The position numbers were made by a program, and so were the translations under genes. 53,113 nt of DNA from Chromatiaceae bacterium (GTDB lineage: Bacteria > Pseudomonadota > Gammaproteobacteria > Chromatiales > Chromatiaceae). The DNA lies in the NCBI GenBank assembly GCA_003562815.1, contig PWTO01000247.1, positions 1 through 53,113 on the forward strand, given 5' to 3'. The notes under the pieces are model-generated. The model saw only the letters and a program-made list of their open reading frames with translations, searched no databases and was not told the origin of the DNA. How positions within the stretch are numbered: the stretch's first letter is position 1; each line of letters begins with the position of its first letter. This document shows positions 16,163 through 31,306 of this stretch, one piece after another.

Positions 16163-17635
16163 CTAAGGAAGCTCGGTCAGTCCGAACTTCGAGGAAGATC
16201 GCGCAGCATGACCGCCCTTCAGGGCAAGCGGTCCGATAGCGATCAGGGTGGCGAAGAGCAGCAGGATCTCCAGGTTGTAGACGAACGCATAGCCCACGGC
16301 TGGACCCATGAAGGCCTCACCGAGCACCCCCGTGGAGGCGATTGTCGTCACGAGATCGCGGAGCGTGCCGCCGAGAAACATCGCAAGACCATAAGCAGTG
16401 GCTTGGACCGCGCCCCAAGCCCCGAGCGCCAAGCCGCTGCCTTCGGCATCGGCCAGGTTCATTGCCGCAGTCAGCGTACCGACCGCGAAGAAGCCGCCGC
16501 CAAAGCCGATCAGCAGCGCGCCAAACCGGAACAACAGCGGCGAGTCGAGCGGATCGGCGGCGATCACGGCGGCGAAGGCGAGAACGCCGATCAAGGCCCC
16601 AGCCACCGAGATACGATAGTAATCGACACGATGCCCGAGCATGTAGGCCGAGAGCCCGAAGGCAGCCAAGGTGCCGAAGGCCCAAATCGCGGTCAGCCGC
16701 GTGGTCTGCGACACCGTCAGCCCAAGCACATGACCGCCGTAGGGCTCGAGCAGGATGTCCTGCATCTGGAAAGCAGCGGTGCCGAGCGCCAGCGCGACCA
16801 GCAAGCGCGCCGCATCCCCGGCGCTGATGAAGCGCGCCCAGGTCTCCTTGAACGTCGGCTGTTCCTTATGCGCGGCGCGGTCGATCTTGATCTGCTCGAC
16901 GCGCTCGCGATTCACCGATTCCTGTTTCCAGAGCGCGACCATATTGAGCGCGATGGCGACCAGGGCGGCCCCCTGCAGCACCCCGATCAGACGCCCATTG
17001 GCCTGCCCGACGGTCATTTCATCGAAACCGGAAAGCAAGGCGCCAAACGCCAGCGAAGCCACGAGCATGCTCAGGTGCAACACCACGAACAGCAGGGCGA
17101 TGACCCGCGGGCGCTTGTCCTCGACCGAGAGATCGGTCGCCAGGGCCAAGCCCGCCGTCTGGGTGGTGTGCAATCCGGCACCGGCAATCAGGAAAGCCAG
17201 GCCAGCGGCGAGCCAGATGACGAAGGTCGGCGCGTTGCCACCCTCGGCCATCAGCAGCAGCGCAAACGGCATGATCGCCAAACCGCCGAACTGCATCAGG
17301 GTGCCGAACCAGATGAACGGCACCCGCCGCCAACCGAAGGCCGATTCGTGGGTATCGGACTTAAAGCCAATCAGCGCTCGGAAAGGTGCCACCAGCACAG
17401 GCAGTGCGACCATCAGGCCGATCAACCAGGGCGGCACGCCCTTCTCGACTACCATGACACGGTTCAGGGTGCCGTAGAGCAGCACCATCATCATGCCGAC
17501 CGAGGCTTGGAACAATGACAGACGCAACAATCGCCCGATCGGCAGTTCCTTGGTCGCCGCATCGGCGAACGGCAGAATCTTAGGCAGAACTTCCTGGTAG
17601 AAGACCTGCTTCAGTTCATCCAACGAAGCCGCCAT
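16163..17635 (-). CDS. lhaA: LhaA, PucC-family (BCD) light-harvesting assembly MFS protein
   Basis: A 490-residue, roughly 12-helix major facilitator of the bacteriochlorophyll delivery (BCD/PucC) family. Typical segments: LFQASVGMMMVLLYGTLNRVMVVE, FRALIGFKSDTHESAFGWRRVPFIW, AGAGLHTTQTAGLALATDLS, MQDILLEPYGGHVLGLTVSQTT, and FFAVGTLTAAMNLADAEGSGLALGAWGAVQATA. LhaA assists LH1 assembly around the reaction centre. It lies directly before puhA, as in other purple bacteria, and starts 2 bases after the bchM stop. The sequence gives no indication that it transports a small solute. Confidence 0.93.
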   Translation of the reverse strand: MAASLDELKQVFYQEVLPKILPFADAATKELPIGRLLRLSLFQASVGMMMVLLYGTLNRVMVVEKGVPPWLIGLMVALPVLVAPFRALIGFKSDTHESAFGWRRVPFIWFGTLMQFGGLAIMPFALLLMAEGGNAPTFVIWLAAGLAFLIAGAGLHTTQTAGLALATDLSVEDKRPRVIALLFVVLHLSMLVASLAFGALLSGFDEMTVGQANGRLIGVLQGAALVAIALNMVALWKQESVNRERVEQIKIDRAAHKEQPTFKETWARFISAGDAARLLVALALGTAAFQMQDILLEPYGGHVLGLTVSQTTRLTAIWAFGTLAAFGLSAYMLGHRVDYYRISVAGALIGVLAFAAVIAADPLDSPLLFRFGALLIGFGGGFFAVGTLTAAMNLADAEGSGLALGAWGAVQATAYGLAMFLGGTLRDLVTTIASTGVLGEAFMGPAVGYAFVYNLEILLLFATLIAIGPLALKGGHAARSSSKFGLTELP

Positions 17636-17637
17636 AA

Positions 17638-18348
17638 CTAACGATCCCCCTTGCGCCGGCGCAGTTCAAGCGCCTGCGACGTATAAAAGCCCTGAGTAAC
17701 CCGCTCCGTGCGACCGATCTCCCAGCCATCGAAGCGCGATGCGCCTTGGATGCGGGCTTGCATCGCCTTCTCGGCAATCGGGATGATCGCCGGCGAGCGA
17801 TCGCTGCGCGGGAACAACTGCCCAACCGCGTGCATCAGCGCCAAGGCCGGCGTGCGCGGGGCAAAGGTAAACAGCACCGAATCGCGCGCACGTTCGGCAA
17901 AGCCCGCGATCACGTCCAGCGCATCATCGGGCTCGTAGTGGATGATGCTGTCCATCGACACGATATGATCGAAATCGCCCTGCTCCGGCGCCAGCATGTC
18001 GCCGACGGCGAATTCGATGCGCCCCGGCAGATCGTTCGGCAGACGCTCGCGCGCATGCTCGATCAGCGTCGGCGACAAGTCCACGGCATAGACATCGGCG
18101 CCACGGCGCGCGGCCTCGACCGACAGCAGGCCAGTCCCGCAGCCGGCATCGAGCAGCCGTTTGCCGCTGAGATCGGCCGGGAGCCAATCGAGCAGGGTCG
18201 CGCGCATCCGATCACGGCCGGCGCGCACGGTGGCGCGAATCCCGCTCACCGGCGCATCCGAGGTCAGGCGCTTCCAGGCATCGGCCGCCGTGCGGTCGAA
18301 ATAGGACTCGACCTGGTCGCGGCGTTCTTGGTACGAAGGGTTGGGCAT
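17638..18348 (-). CDS. bchM: Mg-protoporphyrin IX methyltransferase BchM
   Basis: A class I SAM methyltransferase of about 236 residues that esterifies the C13 propionate of Mg-protoporphyrin IX. SAM motif I is LLDAGCGTGLLSVEAARRGADVYAVDLSP; YFDRTAADAWKRLTSDAPVSGIRATVRAGRDRMR before it is the family N terminus, and FDHIVSMDSIIHYEPDD and LFTFAPRTPALALMHAVGQLFPRSDRSP follow. The ATG at 18348 matches the usual family start (PNPSYQERRDQVE). A longer frame from 18393 would overlap bchL and is less likely. It takes its substrate from the chelatase containing BchH, encoded upstream. Confidence 0.93.
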   Translation of the reverse strand: MPNPSYQERRDQVESYFDRTAADAWKRLTSDAPVSGIRATVRAGRDRMRATLLDWLPADLSGKRLLDAGCGTGLLSVEAARRGADVYAVDLSPTLIEHARERLPNDLPGRIEFAVGDMLAPEQGDFDHIVSMDSIIHYEPDDALDVIAGFAERARDSVLFTFAPRTPALALMHAVGQLFPRSDRSPAIIPIAEKAMQARIQGASRFDGWEIGRTERVTQGFYTSQALELRRRKGDR

Positions 18349-18370
18349 CGGTGTTACTCGCTCGCTGCGC

Positions 18371-23161
<4,791 letters not shown>

Positions 23162-23187
<26 letters not shown>

Positions 23188-24751
23188 CGTAAAGTGTCTC
23201 GACCGTTATTCTGGCAACGCCGTGCTCGGCGGCGAAGCGTTCTGTGTTCCGACGGGCCTTCCCGCGCACGAAGAAGGGGATCTTCTTCAGCTCCCGTTCG
23301 GCGTCGGGCTCCCACACGAGCGCGGTCTCGGTCCCCATGCCGTCCGCGCTGGTGGCTGGCTCAGCCGTCGCCGCAGGCCGGGCTGCGGTCTCCGCGCTCG
23401 CTGCGGACACCTTGCCGGACCCGAGGTGGGAGGCAACCGCCTCGTCATGAAACTCCTCGTCTTCCCGGAACATCGTGATCAGATGCTCTTCCAGGCCCAT
23501 CATCAGCGGATGCACCCAGGTATCGAAGATGACATTGGCGCCCTCGAAGCCCATCTGCGGGGCATAGCGCGCCGGAAAATCTTGCACATGCACGGGCGAG
23601 GAGATCACCGCGCAGGGGATGCCGGCGCGCTTGGCGATATGGCGCTCCATTTGGGTGCCGAGCACCAACTCCGGGGCCAGCTCCAGCACGGCGGACTCGA
23701 CCTCAAGATAATCGTCGGTGATCAGCGCCTCGACCGCGTAGCGCTCGGCGGTCGCGCGCAGCTCGCGGGCGAACTCGCGGCTGTAGCTGCCGAGGCCGAC
23801 GACCTCGAATCCCAGCTCTTCGGTGGCGATGCGCGCGGCGGCGATGACATGGCTGGCGTCACCGAAGATGAACACGCGCTTGCCGGTCAGATAGGTCGAA
23901 TCGACCGAGCGCGAGAACCAGGGCAAGCGGGTGCGACCGGCGGCGATGGCGGCGCTGGTGTCGATGCCGGCGACCTCGCCGACCTCGAGCAGGAAATCGC
24001 GCGTCGCGCCGACGCCGATCGGGACCGTCTTCACCCAAGGCTGCTTGAACATGCGCTCGAGCCAGGCACAGGTGCTCTGCGCGATCTCGGGATAGAGGCA
24101 GATGTTGAAGTCGGCCTCCGGGATGCGCAATAAGTCTTCGGGCGAGGCACCGGCCGGAGCGCTGAGATTGACATCCACGCCGGCACTGTCGAGCAGTTTC
24201 GTCACCTCGGCGATGTCATCGCGGCAACGGAAGCCGAGCGCGGTAGCGCCGAGCAGGTTCGCGCGCGGGCGGCGCCCCTCGGGCACCGGATCGCGCTCGC
24301 GCGGCGACTGGCCGCGCAGCAGCGTGCGCACCAATTGATGGAAGGTCTCGCTCGCGCCCCACTGCTCCTTGCGGGTGAAGGCGGGCAGCTCGAGCGGCAC
24401 CACCGGGCAGTCGAAGCCCATCCCCTGTGCCAGCGCCGCCGGCTGATCCTGCAGCAGCTCCCCGGTGCAGGCCTCGCCGACCAGCAGCGCGCGCGGCTGG
24501 AAGCGCTCGACCGTCTCGCGCAGCGTCTTGCGCACCAGCTCGGCGGTATCCGCGCCCATGTCGCGCGCCTGGAAGCTGGTGTAGGTCACCGGCGGGCGCT
24601 TGGCGCTGCGCGCAATCATCGTGAACAACAGATCCGCGTAGCTATCGCCCTGCGGCGCATGCAGCACACAATGCACGCCCTGCATCGAGGCGGCGATGCG
24701 GATGGCGCCCATATGGGGCGGGCCTTCGTATGTCCAGACAGTCAGTTGCAT
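23162..24751 (-). CDS. bchB: Dark protochlorophyllide reductase subunit BchB
   Basis: A 529-residue NifK-like subunit of the light-independent reductase. The N terminus [19 protein letters not shown] and [16 protein letters not shown] supply cluster and substrate contacts (BchB contributes an unusual Asp ligand to the [4Fe-4S] cluster held with BchN). The C-terminal domain [36 protein letters not shown] is the ChlB/BchB-specific tail. An A/S/T-rich linker ([20 protein letters not shown]) precedes it. It follows bchN by 22 bases and overlaps bchH. Confidence 0.97.
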
Positions 24752-24773
24752 GCGATCTATTCGGACCGACGGA

Positions 24774-26584
<1,811 letters not shown>

Positions 26585-26627
26585 TAGCCTCCTCGTGCAT
26601 TGTTTGGGATTGTCGCCATAGTTAAGG

Positions 26628-26707
26628 AATCTAGTCTGCATCCCCAGACATGTCAACTCAGCTTAACGTAAAGAATACTTGACAGATCGGCGCCGCCCGA
26701 CTACCTA
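26628..26707. promoter_or_regulatory. Divergent bchF/ppsR promoter pair with a symmetric operator
   Basis: A 34-base inverted structure TGTCAA-N9-ACGT-N9-TTGACA spans 26651-26684. Read on the minus strand its left arm is a perfect -35 (TTGACA) with TAGATT 17 bases on (26628-26633), placing the bchF start near 26621. Read on the plus strand its right arm is a perfect -35 with TACCTA 17 bases on (26702-26707), facing ppsR. Each half also forms an imperfect PpsR/CrtJ site (TGT-N12-ACG at 26651-26668; CGT-N12-ACA at 26667-26684). Binding by PpsR would occlude both promoters. The regulator assignment is inference. Confidence 0.65.
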
Positions 26708-27026
26708 ATAAAGGGTCACCGGCGTATGCGCCGTGCTGTCCGTGTGTTTGTTCGATCCCACCCCGGTCAAGACGCGAGGTAGGCAACACACCGCTAGGCG
26801 CGAAGCGTCGAATGTTGCCCGCGGCGCCACGTCAGTCGTGGACCATTTCCCATGAAAATACGATGGGTTTTGGTCATTTGCCCCTCGGGCTTGGCGGGCC
26901 GAATATCAGCCCGCTGCGGTAAAAGGGGAGCCGAGGTGATGACGTGAAGCGAGCTGGGATCGTGATGACGTGCCGCGCCCAACCGGGCGCGGAGGTTGCG
27001 CGCGGCGCGACCGGGTGCAGGCTATC
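26708..27026 (+). other. Long leader between the divergent promoter and ppsR
   Basis: About 320 bases with no convincing gene. It contains an inverted repeat GGCAACA (26782-26788)/TGTTGCC (26813-26819) and a direct repeat GTGATGACGTG at 26937-26947 and 26962-26972, exactly 25 bases apart. The second copy holds an in-frame GTG at 26970 that could extend ppsR by 19 codons. Whether this is an mRNA leader or holds another promoter cannot be decided from sequence. Confidence 0.4.
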
Positions 27027-28469
27027 GTGAAAGCCTTTGACGCACCGCAAGCCGCGCTCGGAAAAGTCGATACCGATCGCGTCGCGACCCTGATCGCCTC
27101 GGTCTCGGACATTGCCCTGATCCTCGATCGAAAAGGCATGATCCGCGACGTCGCGCTGGGCAACGATGAACTCAGCGCGCAGGTCTCCGATGACTGGATC
27201 GGCCGCGCCTGGAGCGATACCGTCACCAGCGAGAGCCGCAGCAAGGTCGAGGCGCTGATCGCCGATGCCCTGAGCGACAGCGGCGTACCGATGTGGCAGC
27301 AGCTCGCCCACGTCTCGCGCAGCGGCGGCGAGGTACCGGTGCGCTACTGTGCGACCCGCCTTGGCAATCGCGATCACCTCATTGCCGTCGGTCGCGACCT
27401 GCAAGGCTTCGCCGCGCTGCAGCAACGCTTGGTCGATGCCCAACAATCGCTGGAGCGCGATTATTGGCGCTTGCGCCAGCTCGAGACCCGCTATCGCTTG
27501 CTGTTCCGCTCGTCATCCGATGCGGTGGTGGTGATGGACCCGGCCACCGGTAAGGTGGTCGAAGCCAATCCAGCCGCCAGCCAACTGCTCGTCGCCGACC
27601 CGCGACGCCTAGTCGGGCGCCATTTCCCGGAGGGCTTCGACGAAGCCGGCACGCGCGCGGTGGAGTCGCTGATCGCCGGCGTGCGCGCAGCTGGGCGTGC
27701 GAATGATGTGCGCGCACGCCTGCGCAATGGCATCGAACTCAACATCTCGGCAGCCTTAATTCGCCAGGAGAACACCTCCCTGGTGCTGCTGCGTCTCGCC
27801 CAGGGTAAGGGCTCGAAGACAGGCCCCTCGGAGCAGAGCGAACCGCGCTCGCGGCTTGCGAAGATGATGGAGCGCGCCCCTGATGGCATCGTCGTGACCT
27901 CGCAGGATGGGCGCATCCTGAACGCCAACGCCGCGTTCCTCGACCTGATCCAACTCAATAGCGAGGATCAGGTGCGCGCCGAATCGCTCGATCGCTGGCT
28001 CGGACGCCCCGGCGTCGATCTCAATGTGCTGCTCGCTAACCTGCGCCAGCATGGCGCCGTGCGCCTGTTCGCAACCACGGTGCGCAGCGACTACGGTGCC
28101 AGCAGCGAGGTCGAGATCTCGGCGGTGGCGATCCAGAACGGCGAGCAGCCCAGCTTCGGCTTCATCATCCGTAACGTCGATCGCCGCGTCTCGGCCGACA
28201 GCGGCAACGAGCAGGCCCTGCCACGTTCGGTCGAGCATCTGACCGAGCTGGTCGGGCGTGTCCCATTAAAAGAAGTGGTGCGCGAATCGTCCGACATGAT
28301 CGAGCGCCTCTGCATCGAGGCCGCCCTCGAACTCACCGGCGACAACCGCGCCTCGGCGGCCGAATTGCTCGGGCTCAGCCGGCAAAGCCTGTATGTGAAG
28401 CTGCGCCGCTATGGCCTCAGCGAGGCCGCCGGCGAGAGCGGCAGCGTCAACCCATCGCGCCCCCCCTGA
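27027..28469 (+). CDS. ppsR: PpsR/CrtJ-type transcriptional regulator of photosynthesis genes
   Basis: About 480 residues. PpsR/CrtJ represses bch, crt and puc promoters under oxidising or light conditions by binding TGT-N12-ACA. Order: N-terminal PAS-like domain (ATLIASVSDIALILDRKGMIRDV), a coiled Q-linker (QQRLVDAQQSLERDYWRLRQLETRYRLLF), PAS1 (DAVVVMDPATGKVVEANPAASQLL), PAS2 (APDGIVVTSQDGRILNANAAFLDLI), and a C-terminal Fis-type HTH (NRASAAELLGLSRQSLYVKLRRYGL). Only two cysteines are present, C108 and C429; C429 (RLCIEAAL) matches the redox cysteine next to the HTH in CrtJ. The GTG at 27027 is chosen because homology starts with KAFDAP; in-frame GTGs at 27015 and 26970 are alternatives. bchG follows after 129 bases. 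Confidence 0.9.
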   Translation: MKAFDAPQAALGKVDTDRVATLIASVSDIALILDRKGMIRDVALGNDELSAQVSDDWIGRAWSDTVTSESRSKVEALIADALSDSGVPMWQQLAHVSRSGGEVPVRYCATRLGNRDHLIAVGRDLQGFAALQQRLVDAQQSLERDYWRLRQLETRYRLLFRSSSDAVVVMDPATGKVVEANPAASQLLVADPRRLVGRHFPEGFDEAGTRAVESLIAGVRAAGRANDVRARLRNGIELNISAALIRQENTSLVLLRLAQGKGSKTGPSEQSEPRSRLAKMMERAPDGIVVTSQDGRILNANAAFLDLIQLNSEDQVRAESLDRWLGRPGVDLNVLLANLRQHGAVRLFATTVRSDYGASSEVEISAVAIQNGEQPSFGFIIRNVDRRVSADSGNEQALPRSVEHLTELVGRVPLKEVVRESSDMIERLCIEAALELTGDNRASAAELLGLSRQSLYVKLRRYGLSEAAGESGSVNPSRPP

Positions 28470-28598
28470 GCGCCGCGCTCCACTGCGGCTTGACCTTGAT
28501 CAGCGTTCCTGTGCGGCATGCCGCCAGCCGGCGGCGCTTCGGGCTAAACTTGCGCGGTTTCCCGAATCCAACCGACCCAGACGTGAAGCCCCGAATCC

Positions 28599-29513
28599 AT
28601 GATAGAGCCGGCCTCCTCCACTACGGCGAACCGACCCCAGCCCTCGGCCATCCTCGAGGTCTTGCACCCGATCACCTGGTTTCCACCGATGTGGGCCTTT
28701 GCCTGCGGCGTGGTCTCCTCAGGTGCCGCGATCGTTGAGAATTGGCTGTTATTGCTAGCCGGCGTCATCCTCGCCGGTCCTCTGCTCTGCGCCGCCAGCC
28801 AGGTCATCAACGATTGGTACGACCGCGACGTCGATGCGATCAACGAACCCAACCGCCCCATCCCCTCGGGGAGGATTCCGGGCGACTGGGGCTACAAGCT
28901 CTCGCTCATCTGGTCCCTGATGTCGCTGGCCCTTGCGCTGATCCTCGGCCCCTGGGTGTTCGTCGCCACCGTCGTCGGCCTGCTCTTGGCCTGGGCCTAT
29001 AGCGCGCCGCCGCTGCGGCTCAAACAGAACGGCTGGTTCGGCAATGCCGCCGTCGGCTTCTCTTATGAAAGCCTCGCCTGGATCACCGGCGCGGCGGTCA
29101 TGCTCGGCGGCGCCATGCCAGACTGGCGCATCCTCGCCCTCGCCGTGCTCTATGGGCTCGGTGCGCACGGCATCATGACGCTGAACGACTTCAAGGCGAT
29201 CGAGGGCGACAAGCAGATGGGTGTGCGCTCGCTGCCGGTGCAGCTTGGCGTGCGCGGCGCGGCCTGGGTGGCCTGTATCGTGATGATCGTGCCGCAATTA
29301 GCGGTCGTCGGCTTGTTGTTCTCTTGGATGCAGCCCGTGCACGCGGCCACGGTCGCCGCCTTGGCGATGGTGCAGATCACGCTCATGGTTCGTTTCCTCG
29401 AAAACCCTGTCGCCCGCGCCACCTGGCTGAGTGCGCTCGGCGTCACGGTCTATGTCAGCGGCATGATGGTGAGCGCCTTCGCCGCCCGCGCGGTGATCGT
29501 CGCCAGCGCCTAG
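28599..29513 (+). CDS. bchG: Bacteriochlorophyll synthase BchG
   Basis: A 304-residue UbiA-family prenyltransferase with eight to nine membrane helices. It esterifies bacteriochlorophyllide a with geranylgeranyl (or phytyl) diphosphate. The first Asp-rich motif is INDWYDRDVDAINEPNRPIPSG and the second is LNDFKAIEGDKQMGVRSLPVQLG. ITWFPPMWAFACGVVSSG at the N terminus is typical of chlorophyll synthases. The ATG at 28599 lies 130 bases after ppsR, with a 12-base perfect palindrome GCGGCATGCCGC at 28513-28524 in between. Confidence 0.96.
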   Translation: MIEPASSTTANRPQPSAILEVLHPITWFPPMWAFACGVVSSGAAIVENWLLLLAGVILAGPLLCAASQVINDWYDRDVDAINEPNRPIPSGRIPGDWGYKLSLIWSLMSLALALILGPWVFVATVVGLLLAWAYSAPPLRLKQNGWFGNAAVGFSYESLAWITGAAVMLGGAMPDWRILALAVLYGLGAHGIMTLNDFKAIEGDKQMGVRSLPVQLGVRGAAWVACIVMIVPQLAVVGLLFSWMQPVHAATVAALAMVQITLMVRFLENPVARATWLSALGVTVYVSGMMVSAFAARAVIVASA

Positions 29514-29615
29514 TGGCCCTCTAGTGGCCGGCCCTCCTTGCCGGCCTCCAGCGGCCAACCGTGAGCGCACCGCGTCCCCCACTCCAACAACAGATAGACC
29601 CCAAAGGTGAGACTG

Positions 29616-30854
29616 ATGGCGAATTCGCAGACCTATGACGCAGTCGTCGTCGGCGGCGGCCCGGCCGGCGCCACCGCCGCCACCGATCTGGCCAAGCGCC
29701 AGCGCAAGGTGCTGCTGCTCGACCGCCCCGGACGCATCAAGCCCTGTGGCGGCGCGATCCCGCCGAAGGCGATCGAGGAGTTCGAGATCCCCGATGAACA
29801 ACTGGTCGCGAAGATCGCCTCGGCGCGCATGGTGGCGCCGAGCGATCGCCATGTCGATATGCCGATCAACGGCGGCTATGTCGGCATGGTCGATCGCGAG
29901 CCGTTCGACGAATGGCTGCGCGAGCGCGCCGCCGCCGCTGGCGCCGAGCGTCGCAACGGTACCTTCACCCGCGTGCTGCGCGACGAGGACGGCACCGCGC
30001 TGGTCGAGTTCCGCCCGGCCGAGGCCAGCGATCGCAACGCCACCGAGACGATTCGCGCGCGCGCGGTGATCGGCGCCGACGGCGCCATGTCCTCGGTCGC
30101 CAAGCAATGCGTGCCCGGCGCCAAGGAGCTGCCGCATGTGGCCGCCTATCACGAGATCGTGCGCTCGCCGGCGCCGACCGCTGGCAAAGGCCTGCACGAC
30201 TTCGACCCGGCCCGCTGCGACGTCTACTATCAGGGCAAGCTCTCGCCCGATTTCTACGCCTGGATCTTCCCGCATGGCGAGACCACCAGCATCGGCGTCG
30301 GCACCGAACTCAAGGGCTTCTCATTGCACGACGCGGTCGATCGACTGCGCAAGGAGACCGGCCTCGATCAGTGCGAGACCCTGCGCCGCGAGGGCGCACC
30401 GATCCCGCTGCATCCGCTCAAGACCTGGGACAACGGCCGCGACGTCGTCCTCGCCGGCGATGCCGCCGGCGTCGTCGCCCCGGCCTCGGGCGAGGGCATC
30501 TACTACGCGCTGGTCGGCGGCCGTCTCGCTGCTGATGCGGTCGAGGAGCTGCTGGTCACCGGCGACGCCAAGGCGCTCGCCAACGCGCGCAAGCGCTTCA
30601 TGAAGGCGCATGGGCGCGTGTTCTGGATTCTCGGCATCATGCAGCGCTTCTGGTACAAGAGCGACAAGCGCCGCGAGCGCTTCGTCAGCCTCTGCGACGA
30701 CCCCGACATCCAACACCTGACCTGGGAGGCCTACATGCACAAGCGCCTGGTCAAGGCCAAGCCTGCCGCCCATCTGCGCATCTTCCTCAAGGACATGGCG
30801 CACCTGCTGGGCATCGTCTCGCCCTGGCAGAAGGCGCCGCGCCGCGCTGACTGA
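29616..30854 (+). CDS. bchP: Geranylgeranyl reductase BchP
   Basis: A 412-residue FAD-dependent reductase that reduces three double bonds of the geranylgeranyl tail to phytyl. The N terminus has the FAD motif AVVVGGGPAGATAATDLAKR and GRIKPCGGAIPPKAIEEF, the latter typical of BchP/ChlP. Later come VIGADGAMSSVAKQCVPG, VYYQGKLSPDFYAWIFPHG and VVLAGDAAGVVAPASGEGIYYAL. The ATG at 29616 has AGGTGAG upstream; GTG at 29607 is an alternative. It follows bchG by 102 bases. The PucC-like gene often found between bchG and bchP in purple bacteria is absent. Confidence 0.95.
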   Translation: MANSQTYDAVVVGGGPAGATAATDLAKRQRKVLLLDRPGRIKPCGGAIPPKAIEEFEIPDEQLVAKIASARMVAPSDRHVDMPINGGYVGMVDREPFDEWLRERAAAAGAERRNGTFTRVLRDEDGTALVEFRPAEASDRNATETIRARAVIGADGAMSSVAKQCVPGAKELPHVAAYHEIVRSPAPTAGKGLHDFDPARCDVYYQGKLSPDFYAWIFPHGETTSIGVGTELKGFSLHDAVDRLRKETGLDQCETLRREGAPIPLHPLKTWDNGRDVVLAGDAAGVVAPASGEGIYYALVGGRLAADAVEELLVTGDAKALANARKRFMKAHGRVFWILGIMQRFWYKSDKRRERFVSLCDDPDIQHLTWEAYMHKRLVKAKPAAHLRIFLKDMAHLLGIVSPWQKAPRRAD

Positions 30855-30957
30855 GCCCAGCAGCGCCACTCTCTCCTTCGGCCACCCCTGGCCACCCCCT
30901 CCCCCCCCTGGTCCCGCGCAAGCGGGCCTCTGCCCGCACAGCGTGCGCTAGCCGCCT

Positions 30958-30974
30958 CTCTGGCCAAGCCAGAG
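30958..30974. terminator. Perfect hairpin after bchP (possible terminator, no U-run)
   Basis: CTCTGGC-CAA-GCCAGAG forms a 7-base-pair stem with a 3-base loop 104 bases after the bchP stop. A second small stem (CCCGC...GCGGG) precedes it. There is no T-run, so termination or mRNA 3' protection is only a possibility. Confidence 0.35.
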
Positions 30975-31021
30975 GACGAGCGCACGCCGAGCAGACCGCT
31001 CACACATGTCAACTTGAGCCA

Positions 31022-31039
31022 TGTCAGCTTGATCAGACA
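31022..31039. promoter_or_regulatory. PpsR/CrtJ operator, upstream site
   Basis: TGTCAGCTTGATCAGACA fits TGT-N12-ACA. It lies about 100 bases upstream of the two promoter-proximal sites, which would permit DNA looping or extra repression of the antenna operon. A shorter-spaced TGT-N8-ACA lies at 31058-31071. Confidence 0.55.
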
Positions 31040-31121
31040 TCTAGCGAGAATCTTTTTTGTCATGAATTACAAATAGTTAAACGCATAAAACCCGCCCCTT
31101 TGGAGGGTACTCAAAAAAAAC

Positions 31122-31165
31122 TGTACATTTGGGTTGACATTTAGAGCTGTCAAACTAAACTGACA
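31122..31165 (+). promoter_or_regulatory. LH2 operon promoter with two tandem PpsR/CrtJ operators
   Basis: TGTACATTTGGGTTGACA (31122-31139) and TGTCAAACTAAACTGACA (31148-31165) both fit TGT-N12-ACA exactly and are separated by 8 bases, the spacing over which CrtJ is known to bind cooperatively. The first contains a perfect -35 (TTGACA, 31134-31139) and the second covers a plausible -10 (TAAACT, 31156-31161; 16-base spacer). Bound repressor would cover the whole core promoter. The predicted start lies near 31168, giving a leader of about 140 bases to the first beta gene. Confidence 0.75.
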
Positions 31166-31306
31166 GCCATGGAAACACAAAACAGCAAACGGAAAGGCTC
31201 CCGGCACCGCCGGTCGTACAGTTCGATCCGACCTTTGCTGTCGAGTCGAGTCCCGTCGCGCACACAGATGCGGCACTGTCTTAAACCCTTAACGGAGGGT
31301 ATGTAA

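Noticed and set aside
16208-17518. A 436-codon plus-strand frame opposite lhaA
   Set aside because: The minus strand encodes a clear 12-helix PucC-family protein. The plus-strand product is Gln/Arg/His-rich and featureless.
26585-26656. Longer bchF start
   Set aside because: It would run through the predicted bchF promoter. The ATG at 26584 has a strong GAGGAGG site.
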